Shown here piece after piece: positions 16,089-24,450 of a stretch of 64,000 nt of DNA (positions within the stretch are counted from its first letter, which is position 1; each line of letters opens with the position of its first letter). Under the pieces are notes generated by a model, which was given only the letters and a program-made list of their open reading frames with translations, made no database searches and was not told the origin of the DNA. The DNA comes from Armatimonadota bacterium (GTDB lineage Bacteria; Armatimonadota; UBA5829; DTJY01): assembly GCA_029907255.1 (NCBI GenBank), contig JARYMF010000001.1, positions 186,001 to 250,000 on the forward strand, read 5' to 3'. A program made the position numbers and the translations under genes.

Positions 16089-17908
16089 TGGCGTGCAGAC
16101 CTTACTATCCATATCGCGCTGTGGGGGCGAAGTACTATTACATTTGTCCTGCGCTTTTCTTTTGGAAACACGAGCGCATTGCTCACTTCCGAATAGTGAA
16201 CAGGAATATGTCCATGATTGACCGCTATATCAATTTCATACCCATTACCAATTAATAATCCTGTTTCAACATTCATATGTCTAGGTAGTCGCGAAATTCG
16301 CAGTTCGCTGATTCTTGATACTATCTGCTTTTCAAGTTTGCTCAGGCATGAGTTGTCTTTCAATTGCACCCGGATGACTTTTGTTCCCTTTTTCTCTGCC
16401 TGACTAATTGCTTTCTCAAAATCTTTTGAGTAAGGAGCATTTGGAACAACAAGAAAACGGTATTGCCCAATTTCCCTTGCACTTGTGAAAACCCAATCTA
16501 CCGTAATATCGTTCTTAATAAAGAGATTGTGTAACTTTACAAGCCAGCGGTCGAGGGAGAGTTCGTCATCGTTGGAGAGTGCGTATGCTTCATAAGGCAT
16601 CACAATAGCTGCTTTGGCAGGAGCTGGCTTAGCAGCGTATATGTAAGGGGCGACTTCCTGGAATATTGCGTTGGCTTCGGCTGCCTCAGCACACGTCTTT
16701 TCTTGCCAGAGTGGGGCATCCTTTTCTCTGCGGCCAATGCTGGCTATACCTGCACGATCATCTCGTTCATTATATCCATAGTGAAGGGGCAGCAGACAGC
16801 GAAGCGATGCTATTCCCAGCATTTCCGCTTGTCCCCACGGGCGGTGAAATTCGACAGGACGTGCACTCCAGGCTTTGTATCCTGAGTCGAGATAATACTC
16901 AATAGCGCCAATTCGTCCCGCAGCTGCTGATTTTATTAAGTCTGCATCTGCAAGTAGATATTCGATGCCATCGTCGCCGTCGTGTTCGCTGCATACTATA
17001 TCAAAGTCCCTCCAAAGCTCTGGACGGATTGCTCTTCTACCGATGCCTCCTTGGTTGACGCCGCTTTTGCTTCCCTCTAGCAAGCCATGTTGGCGAAAGC
17101 AGACCATTGCATAAAGTCCTGGAAACTTTGCTTTTAATCCCCGAGCAACTGCACGCCAGCCGTTCGAGAGATATTCTGCTCGGAAATCGTTCCATAGCAC
17201 TAGGGCTTCTTGTTTGTTTGTTTCAGACGGCATGGGTGGCTTGGAAACGAGGACTTTGCCAATGCGGTTCTTTTGGTATTCGACAAACTGCTCCGCAGTA
17301 TCTGGTGAATAATCTATCCAATGGCCATCATAGTCTGCCATGCCGGTTTCATATATAACTAGCATCACTGGATGATGTTTGCCATCCGGTCCTAGGATTC
17401 GAGGAAAGGCGGGATGGTTAATGTATCGCGAAAGCACTTGGGATTGGTATTCGACCATAGCATCAATGAACGATTGGTCGCAGAACCGCACCTGAGCGCC
17501 AATAGCGAATCCCGTGGGTGGGCCTCCTGTTTCAGTTATTGGGAGCTTGACACGCGAGAAAAATGGGCCGCCGGCGTGGAAGCAAGCATTCCATTGATCT
17601 GGCATGACATAAATACCCAGGCTTTTTGCTTTTTCGTAATAATGGTCCCATACCTCACTCAAAGACAGATGGGTATAATCGGTGAATGCGATTGTCCAAC
17701 CCCTTGCCTTTATGTCCTCTAGGTCGCGGTCCATTAGGTAGTATTCATCTGGAAAATTGTAATATCGTTCGTAATACATGGTGGCAATGAAAGGCTTCCC
17801 ATTTTGAAGCATTCCAATGAATTTTTTGGGCTTTTGGATATCGTTGTTCCCTGATGCAAGTGAGGACATCATAATACAAAGTACACCAAAAAGAAGCGCT
17901 ATGCGCAC
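16085..17908 (-). CDS. Secreted TIM-barrel glycoside hydrolase-like protein
   Basis: The 607-residue protein begins with a signal peptide (RIALLFGVLCIMMSSLASG). The body resembles the catalytic barrel and amidotransferase-like domains of GH42-type or related glycosidases: KPFIATMYYERYY, DIKARGWTIAF, then LVIYETGMADYDG, which may hold an acidic catalytic residue. A Rossmann-like part near 420-520 (FLVVPNAPYSKDF) resembles beta-galactosidase trimerisation domains. No exact family could be named. The GTG start is chosen because AAGGGGAG lies six bases upstream and it yields a standard signal peptide. An ATG 20 codons earlier overlaps the yjbQ stop. Confidence 0.68.
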   Translation of the reverse strand: MRIALLFGVLCIMMSSLASGNNDIQKPKKFIGMLQNGKPFIATMYYERYYNFPDEYYLMDRDLEDIKARGWTIAFTDYTHLSLSEVWDHYYEKAKSLGIYVMPDQWNACFHAGGPFFSRVKLPITETGGPPTGFAIGAQVRFCDQSFIDAMVEYQSQVLSRYINHPAFPRILGPDGKHHPVMLVIYETGMADYDGHWIDYSPDTAEQFVEYQKNRIGKVLVSKPPMPSETNKQEALVLWNDFRAEYLSNGWRAVARGLKAKFPGLYAMVCFRQHGLLEGSKSGVNQGGIGRRAIRPELWRDFDIVCSEHDGDDGIEYLLADADLIKSAAAGRIGAIEYYLDSGYKAWSARPVEFHRPWGQAEMLGIASLRCLLPLHYGYNERDDRAGIASIGRREKDAPLWQEKTCAEAAEANAIFQEVAPYIYAAKPAPAKAAIVMPYEAYALSNDDELSLDRWLVKLHNLFIKNDITVDWVFTSAREIGQYRFLVVPNAPYSKDFEKAISQAEKKGTKVIRVQLKDNSCLSKLEKQIVSRISELRISRLPRHMNVETGLLIGNGYEIDIAVNHGHIPVHYSEVSNALVFPKEKRRTNVIVLRPHSAIWIVRSARH

Positions 17909-17957
17909 CGCTGGCTCCCCTTTGAAGTGTTTTGTCTGTAAACTGACATTTGGTTCT

Positions 17958-18374
17958 CTATTCTCCATATACCGTCACAAAAATTGTGCGGCGACGGGGC
18001 TTGATATCGCATTCGAGAAAGAATATCTGTTGCCAAGCTCCGAGGACCAGCTTTCCATCCGCAATTGGTACAGTTAGCGAAGGTCCGAGAATCGTAGCTT
18101 GAAGATGCGAGTGGCCGTTTCCATCGTGCCAGGTTTTTTCATGGGCGTAATCGCGGCTCGGCGGGATCAGCCTGTTGAGAATTGCTGGCAAATCTTTGGT
18201 AAGCCCTGGTTCAAACTCAATCGTGCCGACAGCTCCAGTGCTCCCAATATTAAAAACATTGACGATGCCCTTGATTACTCCTGATTCGCGGACAATTGCT
18301 GCAATTTGGCTTGTGATATCATGCATTTCGTGGCTTTCACGAGTGTTGATGTTTATCTCAGATTGATAAACCAT
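17958..18374 (-). CDS. YjbQ/UPF0047 family protein
   Basis: The 138-residue protein belongs to the widely conserved YjbQ family (secondary thiamine-phosphate synthase activity reported for E. coli YjbQ). Visible signatures are the DIT segment near the start (HEMHDITSQI), NIGSTGAVGTIEFEPG in the middle, and WHDGNGHSHLQATILGPSLTVPI with the two conserved histidines. LVLGAWQQIFFLECD follows near the C-terminus. AAGGAAGA precedes the ATG. It is 21 bases downstream of the cupin gene and is probably in one operon with it and ridA. The true cellular role of the family is unsettled. Confidence 0.88.
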   Translation of the reverse strand: MVYQSEININTRESHEMHDITSQIAAIVRESGVIKGIVNVFNIGSTGAVGTIEFEPGLTKDLPAILNRLIPPSRDYAHEKTWHDGNGHSHLQATILGPSLTVPIADGKLVLGAWQQIFFLECDIKPRRRTIFVTVYGE

Positions 18375-18395
18375 TCTTCCTTAACCTCTCGCTTT

Positions 18396-18788
18396 TTATG
18401 TTGGAAAGTCACTTGGCAATGGTTTGGCAGGCACTGGGTGGCCTTTGCTTTTTTCTTCATCCTTATGAAGGTGGCCAATGCGCCCTCCTTTCGGAGTGGC
18501 GTCCTCAAACCAAAATGCCCACAAATCTTCGTAAACTTCTATAACGTCGTGTTCGTCGCCGGCACGAGTGCAAACAATATCTCCAGGTTTGACATAATAC
18601 TCATGCCCTTCGGACATTACTTTTGCCTTACCCTGAAATATAAGCCAATATTCATCGCAGTCATGAAAGTGGCAATCAAATCTTCCATTTTCTCGAGGGA
18701 CGCCGAATATCCCGGCACTTGTAACTTTGCACCACTCAGGTCTGTTTCCCTCACCCATTGGCTTTTCAGACGTGCGAATTACTGGCAT
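18396..18788 (-). CDS. Small cupin-domain protein
   Basis: This 130-residue single-domain cupin has the first metal-binding motif as FDCHFHDCDEYWLIFQG (His, His, Glu) and the second as PGDIVCTRAGDEHDV (conserved Pro-Gly and His). A bound divalent metal is therefore likely. Single cupins include isomerases, dioxygenases and sugar-binding regulators, and no specific role can be given. AAGGAGG precedes the ATG by five bases. It lies 13 bases after ridA and 21 bases before yjbQ, so the three small genes look cotranscribed. Confidence 0.83.
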   Translation of the reverse strand: MPVIRTSEKPMGEGNRPEWCKVTSAGIFGVPRENGRFDCHFHDCDEYWLIFQGKAKVMSEGHEYYVKPGDIVCTRAGDEHDVIEVYEDLWAFWFEDATPKGGRIGHLHKDEEKSKGHPVPAKPLPSDFPT

Positions 18789-18801
18789 ATTACCCTCCTT
18801 G

Positions 18802-19188
18802 TTATTGACCTAACCAGGCAATCGCTTCGATTTCAACTTTGGCATCTTTTGGCAATCTGGAGACTTCAACGGTGGCTCGTGCCGGGGGCTCGGTATCAAA
18901 ATATCTACCATATACTTCATTTACGATTGCAAAATCATTCAAATCAGCTAGATAAATTGTTGTTTTTACCACGTCGTTAAGCGTTGCTCCAGAATCCTCG
19001 AGAATGTTCATAATATTTCGCAAAGCCCGGTCTGTCTGGGCTGCTGTGTCTCCCTCTACAAATCTGCCCGTAGCTGGGTCGACCCCTAATTGACCGGAGA
19101 TAAATAGAAACTCGCCGGCTCGAATTGCTTGTGAATAAGGACCAATTGCAGCAGGGGCACGTGATGTAACAACTGGTTGTTTTGTCAT
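18802..19188 (-). CDS. ridA: RidA family reactive imine/enamine deaminase
   Basis: RidA hydrolyses reactive 2-aminoacrylate and related imines released by PLP enzymes. The 128-residue length is standard. The family signatures are present: [46 protein letters not shown] and [21 protein letters not shown], including the conserved Arg that binds the carboxylate. GGGAGG precedes the ATG, and a promoter lies at 19224-19252. It heads the small operon ridA-cupin-yjbQ and is divergent from the GGDEF gene. Confidence 0.92.
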   Translation of the reverse strand: MTKQPVVTSRAPAAIGPYSQAIRAGEFLFISGQLGVDPATGRFVEGDTAAQTDRALRNIMNILEDSGATLNDVVKTTIYLADLNDFAIVNEVYGRYFDTEPPARATVEVSRLPKDAKVEIEAIAWLGQ

Positions 19189-19223
19189 TTCTAAGTACCT
19201 CCCTTTGAGGCTGACTTTTAGTC

Positions 19224-19252
19224 ATTATATTCACCAAATATTGAAAAAACAA
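19224..19252 (-). promoter_or_regulatory. ridA operon promoter
   Basis: On the minus strand TTGTTT and a perfect TATAAT are separated by 17 bases. The predicted leader is about 30 bases and carries a GGGAGG ribosome-binding site. Confidence 0.65.
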
Positions 19253-19376
19253 GCGGAAACCAATTTCTTTTAGTCTTGTTTCACCCTAGGAATCTCGCCA
19301 AGAAATCCAATAATTAATTTAAACAGTTCAAAGATTATCAGCTTTTGCAAAGCAAGTAAGTTTTGGTGGGGGTAGT

Positions 19377-21260
19377 ATGAGGAAGTTAAAACTAAAAGGC
19401 AATCTTGAGTCAAGATTGTGTATCTTGACTTCAGGATTGCTTTTTGCATTACTCCTTGCTGTGGGGCATTTAGTTATCTCGGAACAATCAAAAGCTCTCA
19501 ATGACCAAAAAACCGATAAATACCAAGTACTTTCAAGAATTCTTGCTCTTTCGTTTTCTCCTATAACTGAAGTAGGCGATATGAACAAATACAGGGCATT
19601 TGCTGAGAGATTTATGAAGGCGGATGCTGACATTTTGTTTGTAGTTATAAGCGAATCAAGTGGGAAGACTCTATTTGCCCAAAGCCGACTGTCTAAGGAT
19701 TACAATCAGAAAAACCTATTTGGTCGTCAGTCTTCAAACCTTCTACGCTTCCTGCGTACACTTGATCTTTCAGGAGGTAAAAACTTCCAAATTGTGAACA
19801 TTCCGACAATGATTAAGCCTGGGGAAATGGGCACGATTGGAGTCGGTTTTGGCACTCAGACGGTTGATATGATTATTGAGGGTTTGCAAGCGCGATTGTT
19901 ATGCGTTTTTGCTGTAGCTTTTCTTGTCGGGTTGGTAGGAACAATCTCATTGGCGAGGGCAATTAGCAGGCCAATAAGGCAGCTTACCGCAGCGGCTCGA
20001 GCTGTTTCTTCTGGTAATTTAGATGTTACAATACCTATAAAATCTGCTGATGAAATTGGGGAGCTTGCGGGAGCGTTCAACCATATGGTTGTGGCTCTTA
20101 AAGAAAGCAGAGATCGCCTAATTGAGCGTGCTAACACTGATGGACTTACGGATCTTTATAATCACCGTTATTTTCAGGAGCGCTTAGGAAAGGAGTTAAG
20201 TCGGGCTGAGCGTTATGGCCGACCACTTTCCATCATTATGTTGGATATTGACCACTTCAAGGCGCTGAATGATACGCATGGGCATCCTTTCGGTGATGTT
20301 GTGCTCCAAGAAGTTGCAAAATTGCTTGTTAGCTCGGTACGGGATATTGACGTAGTCAGCCGCTATGGTGGCGAAGAGTTCGCTATTATACTTCCAGAAT
20401 CCCAGGCGTCTGAGGCTGTTGCCGTTGCAGAAAGGCTCAGGTCAGCTGTAAGGAGGCATTGCTTCATTGGTAAAGATGGTCAAAGCATCCCCGTTACCAT
20501 CAGCTTGGGGGTGGCGCAGTACCCTATCCACAGTACTGAGCGCGAAGGCTTGATAATGGCTGCTGATTTAGCCATGTACCAGGCGAAGTCTATGGGCAGA
20601 AACCGCGTAGTTGCGTTTAGTAGTGACTTTTCAACGGACAAGTCTGCTGACCCATACCGACTTTATCTACTGCTTCATGCTACTGATATTAGTACAATCG
20701 AGGCCATAGCCGCAGCAGTAGATGCAAAGGAGCAGAGAGAACCTGGTACGTCATGTGCTGTGATGCAAGATGCTGTTGCCCTTGCAGAAGCGCTTGGCTT
20801 ATCGGAACAAGAACGAAATGATGTAAAGATTGCAAGCTTGTTGCATGACATCGGCAAGCTTGGCATCTCCGCTTCTATTTTGAGGAAGAATGGGGATCTG
20901 ACCGAGGAAGAAAAGCGAGTCATTAGAAGTCATCCGGCCTTAGGCTATGCTATTGTTCAAAAGTCGCCTCATCTGAAGTCAATGCTTCCTGGAATTCTTT
21001 ATCATCACGAAGCTTGGGATGGTAGCGGTTATCCAAACTGTTTAAAGGGTGAAGAGATTCCCCTGATAGCTCGCATAATTGCAATTGTTGATGCTTACCA
21101 TGCAATGATGACGGACAGAGTGCATGGCAAAAAGATGACACCTGATGAAGCAAAGGAAGAGCTGCGGCGGTGTGCAGGCACACAATTCGACCCGAATCTA
21201 GTGGAGCTGTTCATTAATATATTAGACAGAAGGAAAGCAGATAACAGGATGGCGGCATAA
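19377..21260 (+). CDS. Membrane-bound GGDEF / HD-GYP c-di-GMP signalling protein
   Basis: The 627-residue protein has a first membrane segment (about 14-33), an extracytoplasmic sensor part (35-170), a second membrane segment (about 172-193) and HAMP (195-247). A GGDEF domain follows with GGEEF at 331-335 and an RDID autoinhibitory site at 322-325, so diguanylate cyclase activity is plausible. The C-terminal HD-GYP domain (about 430-620) has His490-Asp491, His519, HHE at 543-545 and GYP at 551-553. The first metal-ligand histidine of that domain is replaced by Thr458, so phosphodiesterase activity is less certain. It could both make and degrade c-di-GMP in response to an external signal. GGTGGGGG precedes the ATG. 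A strong terminator follows. Confidence 0.92.
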   Translation: MRKLKLKGNLESRLCILTSGLLFALLLAVGHLVISEQSKALNDQKTDKYQVLSRILALSFSPITEVGDMNKYRAFAERFMKADADILFVVISESSGKTLFAQSRLSKDYNQKNLFGRQSSNLLRFLRTLDLSGGKNFQIVNIPTMIKPGEMGTIGVGFGTQTVDMIIEGLQARLLCVFAVAFLVGLVGTISLARAISRPIRQLTAAARAVSSGNLDVTIPIKSADEIGELAGAFNHMVVALKESRDRLIERANTDGLTDLYNHRYFQERLGKELSRAERYGRPLSIIMLDIDHFKALNDTHGHPFGDVVLQEVAKLLVSSVRDIDVVSRYGGEEFAIILPESQASEAVAVAERLRSAVRRHCFIGKDGQSIPVTISLGVAQYPIHSTEREGLIMAADLAMYQAKSMGRNRVVAFSSDFSTDKSADPYRLYLLLHATDISTIEAIAAAVDAKEQREPGTSCAVMQDAVALAEALGLSEQERNDVKIASLLHDIGKLGISASILRKNGDLTEEEKRVIRSHPALGYAIVQKSPHLKSMLPGILYHHEAWDGSGYPNCLKGEEIPLIARIIAIVDAYHAMMTDRVHGKKMTPDEAKEELRRCAGTQFDPNLVELFINILDRRKADNRMAA

Positions 21261-21307
21261 GAGGATTTTGCAGTTGTTTTTGAATAAAGCGGTCGCAGAA
21301 TATTTGA

Positions 21308-21340
21308 GGGCAGAAGCCTTGGCTTCTGCCCCATTTTTAT
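21308..21340 (+). terminator. Rho-independent terminator after the GGDEF gene
   Basis: GGGCAGAAGCC and GGCTTCTGCCC form a perfect 11-bp stem with a two-base spacer, so the loop uses the closing pairs. CATTTTTATT follows. Confidence 0.85.
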
Positions 21341-21354
21341 TACTAAACGTTCAA

Positions 21355-21390
21355 GCATGCTTTGACTATGACTCAGTGGTTTAAGCATGC
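21355..21390. promoter_or_regulatory. Pair of GCATGC-centred palindromes, candidate operator
   Basis: TCAAGCATGCTTTGA and TTAAGCATGCAA share the core AAGCATGC. The two GCATGC centres are 30 bases apart (21355-21360 and 21385-21390), close to three helical turns, and lie just upstream of the -35 element at 21399. Confidence 0.45.
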
Positions 21391-21398
21391 AACGGCTC

Positions 21399-21426
21399 TT
21401 GACAAAACTGAGAAAATGTTTAATAA
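21399..21426 (+). promoter_or_regulatory. Promoter for the propeller-deacetylase pair
   Basis: TTGACA (21399-21404) is followed after 16 bases by TAATAA. TATAAT-like alternatives overlap within the same AT-rich run. The predicted leader to the ATG at 21519 is about 85 bases. Confidence 0.65.
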
Positions 21427-21518
21427 TATATAAACAATTTCTTCTATTGTGCCCCTCGACCATACCGCGGAAGGCTTGGCGCAGGGTAGCAATTCCTTCA
21501 AAGAAAAGGAGCTAGGCG

Positions 21519-24413
21519 ATGTGCAAAAGATATTACCACGCTAAGATGTTGCTCCCCTTCCTGGTTAGTTGCATGTTATTGTTGTTTTTCGCTAATTTTG
21601 CCTATTCACAGTTAGCAAACTCCCCTTGGCCGATGTTTCGCCATGACCTTCGACACACGGGTGCAAGTCCAATCCATGATCCTCCTATGGCTTCAACCTT
21701 CTGGAAATATTATACGGGCGGGGGTTACAGCTCTTGTGCAGTCGGCTCTGATGGCACTATTTACATTGCCGCTGGTTCGTATCTAAATGCTTTGTACCCA
21801 GATGGCAGGCTAAAGTGGAAATGCTTAATTGGCACCGTAGATCGCTCAAGTCCAGCAATAGCGGCAGACGGAACAGTATATGTTGGCTCAACCAATGACA
21901 TGCTCTATGCTGTCAATCCCAACGGCACCGTAAAATGGAGTTATCTAACTGGGGGCGATGTAACAAGTTCTCCGGCAATCGGGCCAGATGGAACTGTTTA
22001 TGTTGGTTCAAGGGATGGCAAGTTGTATGCAATAAATCCCAATGGAACGCTAAAATGGGCGGCGCAGTGCGGCACTAGTGTACATACTTCATCGCCGGCA
22101 GTCGGGCCTGATGGGACAATTTACGTAGGCAGTTATGACAAAAACCTTTACGCTATCAATCCAGATGGTTCTGAAAAATGGCGTTTTCCTACCGGTGCCG
22201 AAGTCTTGAGCTCGCCAGCAATTACAGCAGATGGAAACACTATATATTTTTCTTCGTGGGACCGAAAGCTCTATGCAGTTAACAAAAACGGCACACTGCT
22301 TTGGACATTTCCTATTGCCCTTAAATCTGGAAGCACTTCGTCTTCTCCTGCTATCGCCCCTGACGGCACAATCTATATAGGGTCGAATTACGGAACGCTC
22401 CATGCAATTTCTTCGGTTGGGACTGAAATTTGGCGATTTGAAACAGGGTCAGATATTCGCTCGTCGCCTGCAGTTAGTGCGGATGGTACGATATATTTTG
22501 GGACATGGGATGGCTACCTGTATGCTCTCAATCCAAACGGCACTCTAAAATGGCGGTTTCTTGCCAAAAGTGGTATATATGCTTCCCCGGCAATTTCTGC
22601 AGATGGTACTGTTGTCGTTAGCGCAACTGATGGTTATGTGTATGGCGGTTTGAGGGGAACACCTCCCGCCACCAATCCGCCGAGCAACCTTACTGCTACC
22701 GTAATTTCTGAAACCCAGGTTCATCTTCAATGGCAAGATAACTCCAACAATGAATATGGCTTTAGGATTGAGCGGCGGCTTGCACCTTACCTTAACTTTA
22801 CTTTGGTAGCAGTAGTTGGAGCTGGCGTTACCTCTTATGATGATTCTGGCGTGGGTAGTGGTTTGACATACTGCTATCGGGTATGCGCCTATCAGGAGGG
22901 CGGCAACTCTGGCTACACAAACGAAGCGTGCGTCACTATGCCTGGATTGGCCGCCCCAACTGATTTGGTAGCAGTTGGTATATCAGAATCAGAGGTAAGT
23001 CTAACTTGGAGAGATTGGTCTGCAACCGAGCTGGGCTTTGCGATTGAGCGAATGACGGGTCCAAACGGACATTTTCGCCAAATTGCAGTTGTTGGTCCTA
23101 ACGTGACGTCCTATACCGACGCGGGCCTTGCTCGCGCAGAAACATATTACTATCGCATACGGAGTTTTGACGCGGTAAGATATTCTATATACTCTAACGA
23201 AGCATGGGCGCAAACTCATGGTATGGATTTCTCCGACGTAACTTTGGGCAATACCTCAAGGAAGCAGATGGCGCTGACGTTTGATGCTGGGGTAACGCCA
23301 ATCCGTCCAGGTTTGCTTAATATCTTGAGGCAGTATAAAGTCTATAGTACATTTTTCATCACTGGCAAAGTGGCCGAAGCTGAGCCATGGAATGTTGTCC
23401 AGGCTGCGGTTGATGGGCACTACATCGGCAATCACACGTACACCCATCCCGACCTCACCACCTGTAGCGACGAGGAAGTTATCTATCAACTTACGAAAAC
23501 AGATGACGTGTTATATTCGATATGTGGCCACCATGCTAGGCCATATTTCAGAGCGCCAAGTCTCAAGAGAGACGCGCGGGTACTTGCGCTTGCGCAAAGC
23601 GTGGGTTATCGAGATATCGCATGCACAGCGGGTGGGGGAGATTATAGTGGCTGGACTGTGGAGCAAATTATCAACAATACGCTTAGCAACGCAAGAAATG
23701 GTTGCATTATGTTATACCATTGTAGCCCGGAAAACACGGAAATCGCCATGCCAACTATAATTACTGAGCTGAGAAATAGAGGCTATGAGCTTGTTACCGT
23801 TCCTGAGATACTTGCACCAGAAGTCGTCACAAGTCCAAATGGCTTGATAAACCCTGGCTGGAATCTGATTTCGATTCCTACCGAGCCTGCCAACCCCAAT
23901 CCTCTTGTCGTTTTTCGTAACGTGGAAATTGACGGTAATTTATACCGGTGGGATAAGGATTTTGTGAGCTACTTTTCCTTTGACTCATGGGATGTTGAAA
24001 CATTCGGTACCGTTAGTCCAGACGAAGGCTACTGGCTCTATACCACCGCGCCGGTAACAATAAAGTGCGCCGGTGCCCAACCCTCAGCTGCTCGACACAT
24101 AAAACTTGCCCAGACATCGCCATCTCCTGTCAAATGGACGGTAATAGGCTATCCGTTTTCAATAGCTCAGCCAATAAGCAACTGCAGGGTGAATAATCCA
24201 AATGCTACGGACCCCAAAGAACTGCCAATTGCAGAGGCTGCGGCGGCTGGCTGGATTTCGAGCACTTTTTGGTGGTGGGACTCGGCCTGTGGTTCTCTTC
24301 GAACAGTAGGTTTGCCGGATGATTGGCCTGACACAACGCAGCTAGAGCCCTGGCGTGGATATTGGGTTCAATCTTTCACAAATGGCTTGGATCTTATAAT
24401 CCCAAAGCCATAA
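21519..24413 (+). CDS. Secreted PQQ-propeller / FnIII / NodB-deacetylase fusion, copy 1
   Basis: The 964-residue protein has a signal peptide (cut near residue 30) and the mature start QLANSPWPMFRHDLRHTG. An eight-blade PQQ-type propeller (about 65-385) is built from SSPAI..DGT.Y.GS..G.LYA.N.NGT.KW units. Two FnIII domains (about 390-570) follow. A NodB polysaccharide deacetylase (about 575-765) and a C-terminal domain (about 770-964) with GWNLISIP and two GYW motifs complete it. In the NodB part, His639/His643 (HTYTHP) and the late LYH motif are kept. However, TFDDG is TFDAG (Asp589-Ala590), RxPYG is RAPSL (678-682) and the first Asp of motif 4 is Gly705, so activity is doubtful. AAGGAG precedes the ATG. 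Copy 2 follows after 37 bases. Confidence 0.85.
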   Translation: MCKRYYHAKMLLPFLVSCMLLLFFANFAYSQLANSPWPMFRHDLRHTGASPIHDPPMASTFWKYYTGGGYSSCAVGSDGTIYIAAGSYLNALYPDGRLKWKCLIGTVDRSSPAIAADGTVYVGSTNDMLYAVNPNGTVKWSYLTGGDVTSSPAIGPDGTVYVGSRDGKLYAINPNGTLKWAAQCGTSVHTSSPAVGPDGTIYVGSYDKNLYAINPDGSEKWRFPTGAEVLSSPAITADGNTIYFSSWDRKLYAVNKNGTLLWTFPIALKSGSTSSSPAIAPDGTIYIGSNYGTLHAISSVGTEIWRFETGSDIRSSPAVSADGTIYFGTWDGYLYALNPNGTLKWRFLAKSGIYASPAISADGTVVVSATDGYVYGGLRGTPPATNPPSNLTATVISETQVHLQWQDNSNNEYGFRIERRLAPYLNFTLVAVVGAGVTSYDDSGVGSGLTYCYRVCAYQEGGNSGYTNEACVTMPGLAAPTDLVAVGISESEVSLTWRDWSATELGFAIERMTGPNGHFRQIAVVGPNVTSYTDAGLARAETYYYRIRSFDAVRYSIYSNEAWAQTHGMDFSDVTLGNTSRKQMALTFDAGVTPIRPGLLNILRQYKVYSTFFITGKVAEAEPWNVVQAAVDGHYIGNHTYTHPDLTTCSDEEVIYQLTKTDDVLYSICGHHARPYFRAPSLKRDARVLALAQSVGYRDIACTAGGGDYSGWTVEQIINNTLSNARNGCIMLYHCSPENTEIAMPTIITELRNRGYELVTVPEILAPEVVTSPNGLINPGWNLISIPTEPANPNPLVVFRNVEIDGNLYRWDKDFVSYFSFDSWDVETFGTVSPDEGYWLYTTAPVTIKCAGAQPSAARHIKLAQTSPSPVKWTVIGYPFSIAQPISNCRVNNPNATDPKELPIAEAAAAGWISSTFWWWDSACGSLRTVGLPDDWPDTTQLEPWRGYWVQSFTNGLDLIIPKP
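21615..21652 (+). repeat. 38-base block identical to 24538-24575
   Basis: Encodes the ANSPWPMFRHDL segment right after the signal peptide of copy 1. It is base-for-base identical to the same segment of copy 2, whereas neighbouring conserved codons have diverged at silent sites. Confidence 0.85.
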
Positions 24414-24450
24414 GAGTATTTGCATTTTTTGAAAAAGGGATGGTTTGAAG

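Noticed and set aside
15867-16112. 81-residue frame upstream of and overlapping hpf
   Set aside because: It crosses the hpf promoter and ribosome-binding site and shows no known motif.
18306-18980. 224-residue plus-strand frame over the cupin and ridA genes
   Set aside because: Opposite three well-supported small genes; odd composition rich in Trp and Phe and no ribosome-binding site.
21519-24413. PQQ-dependent dehydrogenase activity for the propeller proteins
   Set aside because: The blades carry the repeat pattern only; no PQQ-binding disulphide or catalytic aspartate of quinoprotein dehydrogenases is visible.
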